The notes under the pieces are model-generated. The model did not search any database, was not told the DNA's origin, and saw only the letters and a list, made by a program, of their open reading frames with translations. Position numbers and translations under genes: made by a program. Below, piece by piece: positions 16,670 through 24,801 of a stretch of DNA of 64,000 nucleotides. Location of the stretch: positions 5,253,501 through 5,317,500 of the forward strand of contig NZ_CP063832.1 in NCBI RefSeq assembly GCF_023277925.1, read 5' to 3'. Each line of letters opens with the position of its first letter. The first letter of the stretch is position 1. This DNA is from Pseudomonas entomophila. GTDB taxonomy: Bacteria; Pseudomonadota; Gammaproteobacteria; Pseudomonadales; Pseudomonadaceae.

Positions 16670-17770
16670 TTAGACGTTGAAGCGGAAGTGCATCACGTCG
16701 CCATCTTTGACGATGTAGTCCTTGCCTTCCAGGCGCCACTTGCCGGCTTCCTTGGCACCGCCTTCACCCTTGAACTGGATGAAGTCGTCATAGGCTACTA
16801 CTTCGGCGCGGATGAAGCCTTTTTCGAAGTCGGTGTGGATCACCCCAGCGGCCTGGGGGGCGGTGGCGCCTACGCGCACGGTCCAGGCTCGCACTTCCTG
16901 CACGCCGGCAGTGAAGTACGTTTGCAGGTTCAGCAGCTCGTAGCCGGCGCGGATCACGCGGTTCAGGCCCGGCTCTTCCAGGCCCAGGGCCTCGAGGAAC
17001 ATGTCCTTCTCTTCGCCTTCGTCCAGCTCGGCGATTTCGGCTTCGATCTTGTTGCACACCGGCACCACCACCGCGCCTTCTTCCTCGGCGATGGCCTTGA
17101 CCACGTCCAGGTGCGGGTTGTTGTCGAAGCCGTCTTCGGCAACGTTGGCGATGTACATCACCGGCTTGCTGGTCAGCAGGTGGAAGCCACGAATCACGGC
17201 CTTCTCGTCGTCAGCCATGTTTTTCATCAGGCTGCGCGCCGGCTTGCCTTCGGTGAAGTGCGGGATCAGTTTTTCCAGGATGGCCTTCTGTGCCAGGGCA
17301 TCCTTGTCACCGCCCTTGGCGTTGCGTGCGACCTTCTGCAGTTGTTTCTCGCAGCTGTCGAGGTCGGCGAAGATCAGCTCCAGGTCGATGATCTCGATGT
17401 CGCGCTTGGGGTCGACGCTGTTGGAGACGTGGATCACGTTCTCGTCTTCGAAGCAGCGCACCACGTGGGCGATGGCGTCGGTCTCGCGGATGTTGGCGAG
17501 GAACTTGTTGCCCAGGCCTTCACCCTTCGAGGCACCAGCGACCAGGCCGGCGATGTCGACGAATTCCATGGTGGTGGGGAGGATGCGGTTCGGCTTGACG
17601 ATCTCGGCCAGCGCGTTCAGGCGCGCGTCGGGCATCGGCACGATGCCGCTGTTCGGCTCGATGGTGCAGAAGGGGAAGTTCTCCGCCGCGATGCCAGACT
17701 TGGTCAGGGCGTTGAACAGGGTGGACTTGCCGACGTTGGGCAGGCCGACGATGCCGCAATTGAAACCCAT
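16670..17770 (-). CDS. ychF: Redox-regulated ATPase/GTPase YchF
   Basis: 366 aa from the ATG at 17770 ([20 protein letters not shown]). YchF is an Obg-family nucleotidase that prefers ATP and associates with ribosomes. The P-loop GLPNVGKST spans residues 9-17, the switch region [20 protein letters not shown] follows, and the C-terminal TGS-like domain ends in [17 protein letters not shown]. Length equals the bacterial norm (363-366). It lies 22 bases after pth in the same orientation, the conserved pth-ychF pair. Confidence 0.97.
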   Translation of the reverse strand: MGFNCGIVGLPNVGKSTLFNALTKSGIAAENFPFCTIEPNSGIVPMPDARLNALAEIVKPNRILPTTMEFVDIAGLVAGASKGEGLGNKFLANIRETDAIAHVVRCFEDENVIHVSNSVDPKRDIEIIDLELIFADLDSCEKQLQKVARNAKGGDKDALAQKAILEKLIPHFTEGKPARSLMKNMADDEKAVIRGFHLLTSKPVMYIANVAEDGFDNNPHLDVVKAIAEEEGAVVVPVCNKIEAEIAELDEGEEKDMFLEALGLEEPGLNRVIRAGYELLNLQTYFTAGVQEVRAWTVRVGATAPQAAGVIHTDFEKGFIRAEVVAYDDFIQFKGEGGAKEAGKWRLEGKDYIVKDGDVMHFRFNV

Positions 17771-17792
17771 GGGTATTCCCCTTTCTAAAGTG

Positions 17793-18377
17793 TCAGGCCT
17801 TCTGGCTGTGCAGTTCGCGCATCGCCTTGGCAAAGTCGCCGGCAAGCACGTCGGGCATCACGCCGAGGGCAAAATCGATGCTGGCGTCGAGCTTCTCCTG
17901 CTCGGCGCGCGGCGCGCGACCCAGGACGAAGTTGGAGACCAGTTTGGCGTCGCCCGGGTGGCCGATGCCAAGCCGCAGGCGGTGGAAGTCGTTCTGGTTG
18001 CCGAGCTGCGCGATGATGTCGCGCAGGCCGTTGTGCCCGCCATGGCCGCCGCCCTTCTTGAGCTTGGCGACGCCGGGGGGCAGGTCGAGTTCGTCGTGGG
18101 CCACCAGGATCGCTTCCGGCTTGATGCGGAAGAAATTGGCCAGAGCCGCCACGGACTGGCCGCTACGGTTCATGTAGGTGGTGGGGATCAGCAAACGAAC
18201 ATCGTTGCCTTGATGGCTGAACTTAGCCGTCAGGCCAAAATACTTCTTGTCAGCGGTCAGCGAAACGCGCTGGGCACTGGCAAGGCGTTCAACGAAAAGA
18301 GCCCCTGCGTTATGCCGGGTCTGTTCGTATTCGGGGCCGGGGTTACCCAGGCCGACGATCAACTGGATGGCGGTCAC
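17793..18377 (-). CDS. pth: Peptidyl-tRNA hydrolase
   Basis: 194 aa, starting with GTG at 18377. It frees tRNA from peptidyl-tRNA that drops off the ribosome. Active-site residues are visible: Asn12 in GLGNPG, the catalytic His22 in [10 protein letters not shown], and the aspartate in VAHDELDLP (about residue 95). [13 protein letters not shown] is the family's central signature. It lies in the rplY-pth-ychF run, 79 bases after rplY, probably one transcript. Confidence 0.97.
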   Translation of the reverse strand: MTAIQLIVGLGNPGPEYEQTRHNAGALFVERLASAQRVSLTADKKYFGLTAKFSHQGNDVRLLIPTTYMNRSGQSVAALANFFRIKPEAILVAHDELDLPPGVAKLKKGGGHGGHNGLRDIIAQLGNQNDFHRLRLGIGHPGDAKLVSNFVLGRAPRAEQEKLDASIDFALGVMPDVLAGDFAKAMRELHSQKA

Positions 18378-18456
18378 GTCAGGGGCTCTTCCTTGGAGTT
18401 GGTGGGTTACGGTGCGCGCGGCACTGTAACCCGATCAACGCCGGCGTGCGAGTGGA

Positions 18457-19053
18457 TTACTCGGCAGCGCCTTCAGCAGCTTCAGCGGCAACGCGCGGGG
18501 CGTGGACGTTGGCAACAGCTTTGTCATCACCGTGGGCCAGAGCAACGAACTCTACGCCTTTCGGAGCTTTCAGGTCCGACAGGTGGATGATGGAACCGAC
18601 TTCGGCCTTCGACAGGTCGACTTCGATGAACTCAGGCAGGTCCTTGGCTTCGCAGGACACTTCGATCTCGGAAACGACGTGCGAGATCTCGCCGCCTTTC
18701 TTGATCGGGGCTTCTTCGCCGACGAAGTGAACTGGAACCTTGGCGGTCAGCTTCTGGCCAGCAACGACGCGAACGAAGTCGGCGTGCATGATGAAGCCTT
18801 TGGCCGGGTGACGCTGCATGGCCTTGACCACGACGTTTTGCTTAGTGCCATCGACGTTCAGTTCGATTACGTGGCTGAAGGCAGCTTCGTTTTCGAACAG
18901 CTTGGCGATTTCCTTGGCCACGATGGTCAGGGATTGGGCTTCTTTATCGCCACCGTAGACAACGGCAGGGATGTTGGCGGTGTGACGCAGGCGGCGGCTC
19001 GCACCTTTCCCCAGGTCAGTACGCGCTTGGGCGTTCAGGATGAAGTCAGTCAT
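18457..19053 (-). CDS. rplY: 50S ribosomal protein L25/TL5/Ctc
   Basis: 198 aa from the ATG at 19053 ([20 protein letters not shown]). It binds 5S rRNA. This is the long Ctc/TL5 form: the L25 domain to about residue 95 and a C-terminal beta domain ([20 protein letters not shown]), ending in an alanine/glutamate-rich tail. It sits between prs and pth. A strong terminator hairpin separates it from prs, so it probably has its own promoter or depends on read-through. Confidence 0.96.
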   Translation of the reverse strand: MTDFILNAQARTDLGKGASRRLRHTANIPAVVYGGDKEAQSLTIVAKEIAKLFENEAAFSHVIELNVDGTKQNVVVKAMQRHPAKGFIMHADFVRVVAGQKLTAKVPVHFVGEEAPIKKGGEISHVVSEIEVSCEAKDLPEFIEVDLSKAEVGSIIHLSDLKAPKGVEFVALAHGDDKAVANVHAPRVAAEAAEGAAE

Positions 19054-19113
19054 TTTGTTTCTCCAAAATAGCCTCCCGAAAGGCGTTTGCGACCAGCGCC
19101 AGACGGGGATGGC

Positions 19114-19157
19114 AAAAAAGCCCCGCCCCAACAACCAGTGTTGGGGCGGGGCGCTTT
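19114..19157 (-). terminator. Strong intrinsic terminator between prs and rplY
   Basis: On the minus strand, a stem of about 14 pairs (GCCCCGCCCCAACA / TGTTGGGGCGGGGC, with imperfect centre) followed by TTTTTT, starting 19 bases past the prs stop. Confidence 0.85.
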
Positions 19158-19176
19158 TCGTCAGCGAGTGTTCCGC

Positions 19177-20118
19177 TTAGCGGAACATCGCGCTGATCGA
19201 TTCTTCGTTGCTGATGCGGCGTACCGCTTCAGCGACAACCGGTGCGATATCCAGCTGGCGGATACGGTCACAGGCTTGAGCAGCGGCGGACAGCGGCACG
19301 GTGTTGGTTACCACCAGCTCGTCCAGTACCGACTTCTCGATGTTCTCGATCGCGCGGCCCGACAGGACAGGGTGCGTGCAGTAGGCGTAGACCTTGGCGG
19401 CACCGTGTTCTTTCAGGGCCTTGGCCGCGTGGCACAGGGTGCCGGCGGTGTCGACCATGTCGTCTACCAGGATGCAGGTGCGTCCTTCGACGTCGCCGAT
19501 GATGTGCATCACCTCGGAGTGGTTAGCCTTCTCGCGGCGCTTGTCGATGATCCCGAGGTCGACACCCAGGGACTTGGCGACGGCGCGTGCGCGCACAACG
19601 CCACCGATGTCCGGGGAAACGATCATCAGGTTCTCGAAACGCTGGTCTTCGATGTCGTCGACCAGTACGGGCGAGCCGTAGATGTTGTCGACGGGGATAT
19701 CGAAGAAACCCTGGATCTGGTCAGCGTGCAGGTCGACGGTGAGTACACGGTCGATACCCACGACAGTGAGCATGTCAGCGACGACTTTGGCGCTGATGGC
19801 TACACGTGCCGAACGCGGACGGCGGTCCTGGCGGGCGTATCCGAAGTAGGGAATCACGGCGGTGATTCGCGACGCTGAGGAGCGGCGGAAGGCATCTGCC
19901 ATCACGACCAGTTCCATCAGGTTGTCGTTGGTTGGGGCACAGGTGGGCTGAATGATGAAGACGTCTTTACCGCGGACATTTTCGTTGATTTCAGCACTGA
20001 TTTCGCCGTCGGAGAATTTACCGACAGAAACGTCACCCAGTGGAATATGCAGCTGACGTACGACACGCCGAGCCAGATCGGGGTTTGCATTCCCCGTGAA
20101 GACCATCATCTTGGACAC
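19177..20118 (-). CDS. prs: Ribose-phosphate pyrophosphokinase (PRPP synthase)
   Basis: 313 aa from a GTG at 20118 ([20 protein letters not shown]), the length seen in other pseudomonads. It makes PRPP from ribose 5-phosphate and ATP for nucleotide, histidine and tryptophan synthesis. Visible motifs: the flexible loop [16 protein letters not shown], the catalytic region [21 protein letters not shown] and the PRPP-binding loop [13 protein letters not shown]. It follows ispE and tRNA-Gln, as in other Pseudomonas and enteric genomes. Confidence 0.97.
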   Translation of the reverse strand: MSKMMVFTGNANPDLARRVVRQLHIPLGDVSVGKFSDGEISAEINENVRGKDVFIIQPTCAPTNDNLMELVVMADAFRRSSASRITAVIPYFGYARQDRRPRSARVAISAKVVADMLTVVGIDRVLTVDLHADQIQGFFDIPVDNIYGSPVLVDDIEDQRFENLMIVSPDIGGVVRARAVAKSLGVDLGIIDKRREKANHSEVMHIIGDVEGRTCILVDDMVDTAGTLCHAAKALKEHGAAKVYAYCTHPVLSGRAIENIEKSVLDELVVTNTVPLSAAAQACDRIRQLDIAPVVAEAVRRISNEESISAMFR

Positions 20119-20163
20119 GCGCAGTACCTGAAGGCTGAGGGTAACCTGGATGAGTATAAGAAA

Positions 20164-20238
20164 TGGCAGGGGCGGCTGGATTCGAACCAACGCATGGCAG
20201 GATCAAAACCTGCTGCCTTACCGCTTGGCGACGCCCCT
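20164..20238 (-). tRNA. tRNA-Gln (UUG)
   Basis: 75 nt including encoded CCA. Acceptor AGGGGCG/CGCCCCT, D-arm CGCCAAGCGGTAAGGC, anticodon loop TTTTGAT with anticodon TTG, T-arm GGTTCGAATCC. It lies between ispE and prs, the usual place for it. Confidence 0.96.
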
Positions 20239-20258
20239 GTATCTGTTGCTGCGAATTC

Positions 20259-21119
20259 TTATGAACTCGACTTCTTGATCAGACTTTGCAGCTTGCGATG
20301 CAACATCGAAACATTGCTTCCTTTCGCCACAAACCCTGTTTGGGTCTCTGAAAGAAGGGCCAGAACTCTATCAGCTTCGGCTTTGCTTGGGAAGGCCCCA
20401 AACACACAACTTCCAGTGCCGGTCATTCGAGCTTCCGTGTATTTACCCAGTGAAATCAGCGCATTGCGAACTTCGGGGTAACGTTGCTCTACTACCGGTT
20501 GGCAGTCATTTCGACTGTTTCCCTCGGGAACGGGGCGCATCTTAAGGGGGAGGGAATCACGTGTCAACTCCGGATGCGAAAAAATTTCCGCTGTGCTGAC
20601 AGACACTTGCGGCACCAGCACGACATACCAGGGTTCGGCGGGGTCGACGGGGGTCAGTTGTTCGCCAACGCCCTGGGCGAACGCGGCGTGGCCACGCACG
20701 AACACCGGCACGTCGGCACCGAGTGAGAGGCCCAGCGCGGCCAGGCGATCCTCGTTCCAGTCGAGTTGCCACAGGTGGGCAAGTGCCAGCAGCGTGGTTG
20801 CCGCGTCGGAGCTGCCGCCACCGATGCCGCCGCCCCTGGGCAGTACCTTGTGCAGCCAGATGTCGGCGCCAAGCGTGCAACCGGACTGTTCCTGGAGCTT
20901 GCGCGCGGCGCGCACGATCAGGTTGCTGTCGTGAGGCACGTCGGCGATTTCGCTGTGGAGATGGATCACGCCGTCCTCGCGAAGGGCGAAGCTCAGTTCA
21001 TCGCCGTGGTCGAGGAACTGGAACACGGTTTCCAGCTCGTGATAGCCGTCGGCGCGGCGGCCAGTGATGTGCAGCCACAGGTTGAGCTTGGCCGGGGCGG
21101 GGAGTATCAGCTTTTGCAT
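20259..21119 (-). CDS. ispE: 4-diphosphocytidyl-2-C-methyl-D-erythritol kinase
   Basis: 286 aa from the ATG at 21119 ([20 protein letters not shown]). This GHMP kinase phosphorylates CDP-methylerythritol in the MEP isoprenoid pathway. The substrate-binding [20 protein letters not shown] and the ATP-binding [18 protein letters not shown] (about residues 90-107) are intact; the aspartate of [10 protein letters not shown] is the catalytic base. It is four bases downstream of the lolB stop, so the two are coupled. Confidence 0.97.
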   Translation of the reverse strand: MQKLILPAPAKLNLWLHITGRRADGYHELETVFQFLDHGDELSFALREDGVIHLHSEIADVPHDSNLIVRAARKLQEQSGCTLGADIWLHKVLPRGGGIGGGSSDAATTLLALAHLWQLDWNEDRLAALGLSLGADVPVFVRGHAAFAQGVGEQLTPVDPAEPWYVVLVPQVSVSTAEIFSHPELTRDSLPLKMRPVPEGNSRNDCQPVVEQRYPEVRNALISLGKYTEARMTGTGSCVFGAFPSKAEADRVLALLSETQTGFVAKGSNVSMLHRKLQSLIKKSSS

Positions 21120-21123
21120 CGAC

Positions 21124-21741
21124 TCAATGCCCCAGCTGGCGTGGCTGCCAGTCCTTGACCACCAGGGTGACGTCGATGTTCTCGCCATGCAGCTTCAGGC
21201 GCTCGGGCAGCCAGTAGCCGTTCTGCTCTATATAGCTGAGGTACTCGACCTGCCAGCCATCCTGCGTGAGGCGGGCCAAGCGGCTGTCGCCGTCGAGGGT
21301 GAGCTGGCTCTTGCTGTCCGGGGCGGGCAGGCCGCGCACCCACCAGACCAGGTGCGACACCGGCAGGCGCCAACCGAGCTGTTCTTCCAGCAGGGCTTCA
21401 GGGCTGTCGGCTTCGAAGCGGCCTTGGTTGGCCACCTCCAGCATCACCCCGCCGGGGCGGCCGGTCAGGCGTGCGGCGCCACGGCCGAGCGGGCCGGCCA
21501 GACGGATGTCGTAGTAGTCCTGGCGCTGCAGCCAGAACAGCGTGCCGCTGCCCGAGTCGCGGGGCGCGCGGATACCGACCTTGCCGCTGATCTGCCAGCC
21601 GTCGAGGCCGCTCAGCTGTTGCTTGTGCTGGCGCCACAGTTGCGGGTTGCCCTGGCCTTGTACGGCTTCCTTGCTGCCGAAGCCGGCGCAGCCGGCGAGC
21701 AGGGCGATAAGGGTGAAGGTGATGCAATGACGCAGGAACAT
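21124..21741 (-). CDS. lolB: Outer-membrane lipoprotein LolB
   Basis: 205 aa. LolB receives lipoproteins from LolA and inserts them in the outer membrane. The signal peptide ends in a lipobox, LIALLAGC, with the modified Cys near residue 18. The body shows the LolB pattern: [28 protein letters not shown] and a C-terminal [19 protein letters not shown]. It lies four bases after the TPR lipoprotein gene and four before ispE, in one operon. Confidence 0.95.
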   Translation of the reverse strand: MFLRHCITFTLIALLAGCAGFGSKEAVQGQGNPQLWRQHKQQLSGLDGWQISGKVGIRAPRDSGSGTLFWLQRQDYYDIRLAGPLGRGAARLTGRPGGVMLEVANQGRFEADSPEALLEEQLGWRLPVSHLVWWVRGLPAPDSKSQLTLDGDSRLARLTQDGWQVEYLSYIEQNGYWLPERLKLHGENIDVTLVVKDWQPRQLGH

Positions 21742-21744
21742 GGT

Positions 21745-23469
21745 TTACAGGCTCTCGGATCCGGTCAGGCGCAGGAGGGTCTTGCGCAGGATGGGGCTGT
21801 CGGGTTGGGCCTCGAAGCCCTTGCCCCAGACCTGGCGGGCTTCGCGGCGCTTGCCGTTGGCCCACAGCACTTCGCCCAGGTGGGCGGCGACTTCATGGTC
21901 GGGGAAGCGTTCGAAGGCCAGGCGCAGTTGGCGCTCGGCCTCGTCGAGGTTGCCCATGCGGTAGGCGACCCAGCCCAGGCTGTCGAGCACCGCCGGGTCG
22001 TCCGGGGTCAGTTGGTGGGCTTTGTCGATCAGGGCTTTGGCTTCTGCGTAGCGGGTGGTGCGATCGGCCAGGGTGTAGCCCAGGGCATTGAGGGCCATGG
22101 CGTTGTCCGGCTCGCGGGCGATGATGGCGCGCAGGTCTTTTTCCATCTGCGAAAGGTCGTTGCGCTTCTCGGCAAGCATGGCGCGGGTGTAGAGCAGGTT
22201 GAGGTCGTCCGGGTAGCGCTTGATCGCCTGCTCCAGCACCTGTGCGGCCTGGGCCTCCTTGCCATTGTTGCCCAGGCTTTCGGCCTCGATCAGGTACAGC
22301 TGGATGGCGTAGTCGGGCTGCGCTTCGCGGGCTTCGGCGAGCAGGCGCGAGGCCTCCGCGCTGCGGCCGTTGGCGATGAGGATGTCGGCCTGGCGCAGTT
22401 GCGCTGGCAGGTAGTCCGGGCCCGCGCCGACCAGGGCGTATTCGCGCAGGGCGGCGGCCGGTTGGTGGCGCTCCTCGCGGATGCGGCCGAGGTTCAGGTG
22501 GGCGGCGTCGGTGTTGGCGTCGCGCTCGACCATTTCCTGCAAATAGCCTTCGGCTTCATCCCATTGCTTGGTTTCCAGGCACACCAGGGCCAGGGAGTAG
22601 CGGATCTCGTCGTCTTCCGGGTATTGCTGCAGCAGGTTTTCGAACTCGGCCTTGGCATCGTTGATGCGGTCCTGCTCGACCAGGGTGCGCGCATAAGTCA
22701 GGTGCAGGCGCTTGTCGTCGGGGTTGTCGCGAATCGCCCCGCGCAGCAGCGGCAGCGCCTCCGGGCCGCGGTCCAGCCCTTGCAGCAGGCGGGCGCGCAG
22801 CAGTATCGGGGCGATCTCGCCGTTCTGTGCCGGGTGGCTTTCCAGCAGTTCGAGGGCCTGTTCGGGCTTGTCGTCCTGGTTCAGCAGCAATGCCTTGCCG
22901 AACACCAGTTGGCCGTTGTCGGGGTACTTCACCAACAGGCGGTCGAAGCTCTGCATCAGGCCGTCGCGGGTGGCCTGGTCGGTTTCGGCGGCGGACAGCG
23001 CGAGGAAGTCGAAGTGGGTGTCGCCCTTGCCCTGCAGCACTTTCTCCATATACGCCATGGAGTCGTCGTAGCGCCCAGCGCGGGCCAGCTGGATGGCCGC
23101 GGCGCGTTGGGCGTCGAGGTTCTGCGGGTCGTTGCGGGCCCAGATCAACGCGCTGTCCAGGGCTGGCTCGTCGGCGCCGAGGTATTCGGCGATGCGGTAG
23201 GCGCGCTCGGAGACGCCAGGGTCTTGGGTTTTCTGCGCCTGGTCGGCGTAGTTGGCCAGGGCGATGTCGAAGCGGTTGCGCTGGCCGGCCAGCTCGGCCA
23301 CCAGCAGGCTGTAGAGCGTGTCTTGCGTGAACGAACCATACACCACGGGCTTTTCCGCGCTCTTGCCGGCGTTGGCGGCGGGCGGTTGGTCGTCCGTCTT
23401 CTGCGGGGCCAGGCTTTGGCAGCCCTGGAGCAGGGCGAGGGCAAGCAGCAATGCGTAGGGTCTGTTCAT
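21745..23469 (-). CDS. TPR-repeat lipoprotein upstream of lolB
   Basis: 574 aa from the ATG at 23469. The signal peptide MNRPYALLLALALLQGC ends in a lipobox cysteine. The rest is a chain of tetratricopeptide repeats, for example PAVLDSLGWVAYRMGNLDEAE and DDEIRYSLALVCLETKQWDEA. TPR proteins scaffold protein complexes; this conserved Pseudomonas gene preceding lolB has no firm role that I know. The upstream frame extending to 23691 contains a REP element and no ribosome site, so was rejected. GTG codons are rare and GC is high, like the neighbours. Confidence 0.88.
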   Translation of the reverse strand: MNRPYALLLALALLQGCQSLAPQKTDDQPPAANAGKSAEKPVVYGSFTQDTLYSLLVAELAGQRNRFDIALANYADQAQKTQDPGVSERAYRIAEYLGADEPALDSALIWARNDPQNLDAQRAAAIQLARAGRYDDSMAYMEKVLQGKGDTHFDFLALSAAETDQATRDGLMQSFDRLLVKYPDNGQLVFGKALLLNQDDKPEQALELLESHPAQNGEIAPILLRARLLQGLDRGPEALPLLRGAIRDNPDDKRLHLTYARTLVEQDRINDAKAEFENLLQQYPEDDEIRYSLALVCLETKQWDEAEGYLQEMVERDANTDAAHLNLGRIREERHQPAAALREYALVGAGPDYLPAQLRQADILIANGRSAEASRLLAEAREAQPDYAIQLYLIEAESLGNNGKEAQAAQVLEQAIKRYPDDLNLLYTRAMLAEKRNDLSQMEKDLRAIIAREPDNAMALNALGYTLADRTTRYAEAKALIDKAHQLTPDDPAVLDSLGWVAYRMGNLDEAERQLRLAFERFPDHEVAAHLGEVLWANGKRREARQVWGKGFEAQPDSPILRKTLLRLTGSESL

Positions 23470-23601
23470 AGAAGGCTTTAGGAGGGCTAACCGGCGGTCG
23501 GAGCATGATGACACAAGCGCGATGGCAAACCCACCTGCGAAGGTCGCGGTATGAAGCGTGGCTTCGGTCATAGGGACAATGCCGAGTATGGGAGGTTCGC
23601 C

Positions 23602-23690
23602 AGCAAGCCGATCCTTACAGGTTCGGCACCGCTCTTGCGGCTGGCACGGTCCCTGTAGGAGCCAGCTTTGCTGGCGAAGAGGCCGGCCCA
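23602..23690. repeat. Degenerate and intact REP units upstream of the TPR gene
   Basis: A degraded unit (CGCCAGCAAGCCGATCCTTACAGG) and an intact one (TGTAGGAGCCAGCTTTGCTG) in inverted orientation. Confidence 0.7.
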
Positions 23691-23745
23691 ATCAATACAA
23701 CGCTATTGGTTCCACTGTTTTTTGGTTTTTGACTTCTCAGTCAAC

Positions 23746-23763
23746 TGCGCAAGAAGTTGCGCA
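23746..23763. promoter_or_regulatory. Palindromic enhancer-type site, copy 1
   Basis: Perfect inverted repeat TGCGCAA-GAAG-TTGCGCA. An identical 18-base copy lies 104 bases further on. Centre at about -224 relative to the predicted hcp transcription start. Confidence 0.7.
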
Positions 23764-23828
23764 CTCAAATGTGGATAAGTGTGTGGATAGTTCGATGCAG
23801 GCCTTGGTATTCGTAATGTACAGACGAC

Positions 23829-23846
23829 TGCGCAACTTTTTGCCAC
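23829..23846. promoter_or_regulatory. Palindromic enhancer-type site, degenerate copy
   Basis: TGCGCAA-CTTT-TTGCCAC: the left arm is perfect and the right arm keeps TTGC. Centre is 21 bases before that of copy 2, two helical turns. Confidence 0.45.
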
Positions 23847-23849
23847 CAC

Positions 23850-23867
23850 TGCGCAAGAAGTTGCGCA
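23850..23867. promoter_or_regulatory. Palindromic enhancer-type site, copy 2
   Basis: Identical to copy 1 (TGCGCAAGAAGTTGCGCA), including the four central bases. Centre at about -120 relative to the predicted start. Such position fits a bacterial enhancer-binding protein site. Confidence 0.7.
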
Positions 23868-23951
23868 ACTTTTGAATGGCTCAAGTTGAAAGGAACACCC
23901 AAATAGATGTGCATGTTTTGTAACTAGCTGAATTAAATAGCTAAATAAAAA

Positions 23952-23969
23952 CTGGCACGCCGTTTGTAT
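23952..23969 (+). promoter_or_regulatory. Sigma-54 (RpoN) promoter of hcp
   Basis: CTGGCACGCCGTTTGTAT: the -24 block TGGCACG is exact, the four-base spacing is right, and the -12 block is TTGTA against the consensus TTGCA/T. It lies 70 bases before the hcp start, with transcription expected near 23979. RpoN control is known for some Pseudomonas type VI secretion clusters. Confidence 0.7.
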
Positions 23970-24038
23970 TACCTAGTCGCCCCAAGGTGGCAAATTCCTG
24001 CCACCCGGCGACTATTTTCCAAGCAAGGAGAGCGACAC

Positions 24039-24557
24039 ATGGCAACTCCCGCCTACATGGCCGTCACCGGCGAAAAACAAGGTCTGATCACTGCCGGCGC
24101 CTTCACCGCCGACTCGGTGGGCAACACCTACCAGGAAGGCCACGAAGACCAGGTCATGGTCCAGGGCTTCGAGCACGAAGTGATCATCCCGCGTGACCCG
24201 CAGTCCGGCCAACCGACCGGCCAGCGCGTGCACAAGCCGGTGAAGATCACCAAGGTCTTCGACAAGGCCTCGCCGCTGCTGCTGGCCGCCCTGACCTCGG
24301 GCGAGCGCATGACCAAGGTCGAGATCAAGTGGTACCGCACCTCGGCCCAGGGCACCCAAGAGCACTACTACACCACCGTCTTGGAAGACGCGATCATCGT
24401 CGACATCAAGGACTACATGCACAACTGCCAGGACCCGGCCAACGCCCACTTCACCCACCTGGAAGACGTGTACTTCACCTACCGCAAGATCACCTGGACC
24501 CACGAAGTGTCCGGTACTTCCGGTTCCGACGACTGGCGCGCGCCGGTCGCAGGCTAA
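24039..24557 (+). CDS. hcp: Type VI secretion tube protein Hcp (HcpA, H2-type)
   Basis: 172 aa from the ATG at 24039, with AAGGAG upstream. Hcp hexamers stack into the inner tube of the type VI secretion system and are secreted. From memory the protein is almost identical in length and motifs to P. aeruginosa HcpA (GLITAGAFTADSVGN, EVIIPRDPQSGQPTGQR, ITWTHEVSGTSGSDDWR), the Hcp linked with the H2 system. The gene is outside a structural T6SS cluster, heading an effector island with vgrG and rhs. Expression is probably from the upstream sigma-54 promoter. vgrG follows after a 244-base repeat-containing gap. Confidence 0.96.
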   Translation: MATPAYMAVTGEKQGLITAGAFTADSVGNTYQEGHEDQVMVQGFEHEVIIPRDPQSGQPTGQRVHKPVKITKVFDKASPLLLAALTSGERMTKVEIKWYRTSAQGTQEHYYTTVLEDAIIVDIKDYMHNCQDPANAHFTHLEDVYFTYRKITWTHEVSGTSGSDDWRAPVAG

Positions 24558-24589
24558 GGCCTGGGGGCTCTGGGCGATCGACGCTAGCG

Positions 24590-24765
24590 TTGCATCGCCC
24601 ATGAGACCGAGCGCCGCCCGTGCGGCGCATCGCGGATAAATCCGCTCCTACAGCGGTTGCAACGTGCCACACCTGTGAGGCCATGGTTGCCCGCCTGATT
24701 GGCCCGACGCTGCCTCTGTAGGAGCGGATTTATCCGCGATGCGCCGCATGAGCGGCGCCCGATCC
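24590..24765. repeat. BIME between hcp and vgrG, TTTATCC variant
   Basis: GCATCGCGGATAAATCCGCTCC at 24629 and the inverted GGAGCGGATTTATCCGCGATGC near 24723-24742, each with GCGCCGC palindromic flanks. It may form a large hairpin in the hcp-vgrG message and lower read-through. Confidence 0.75.
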
Positions 24766-24801
24766 CGAGGTCGTTCCACCACCCAAGAAAGAGGGACAAG
24801 G

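Larger units (their letters stand above)
23691..23951. other. Intergenic control region upstream of hcp
   Basis: AT-rich compared with its surroundings and without a real gene: a 105-codon frame through it lacks coding character. It holds the palindromes at 23746-23763, 23829-23846 and 23850-23867 and leads to the sigma-54-type promoter listed next. Confidence 0.7.

Noticed and set aside
23558..23875. 105-codon plus-strand frame upstream of hcp
   Set aside because: It crosses a REP element and the palindromic sites, has no ribosome site, and its translation (RRLRNFLPPLRKKLRNF at the end) is simply the palindromes read through.
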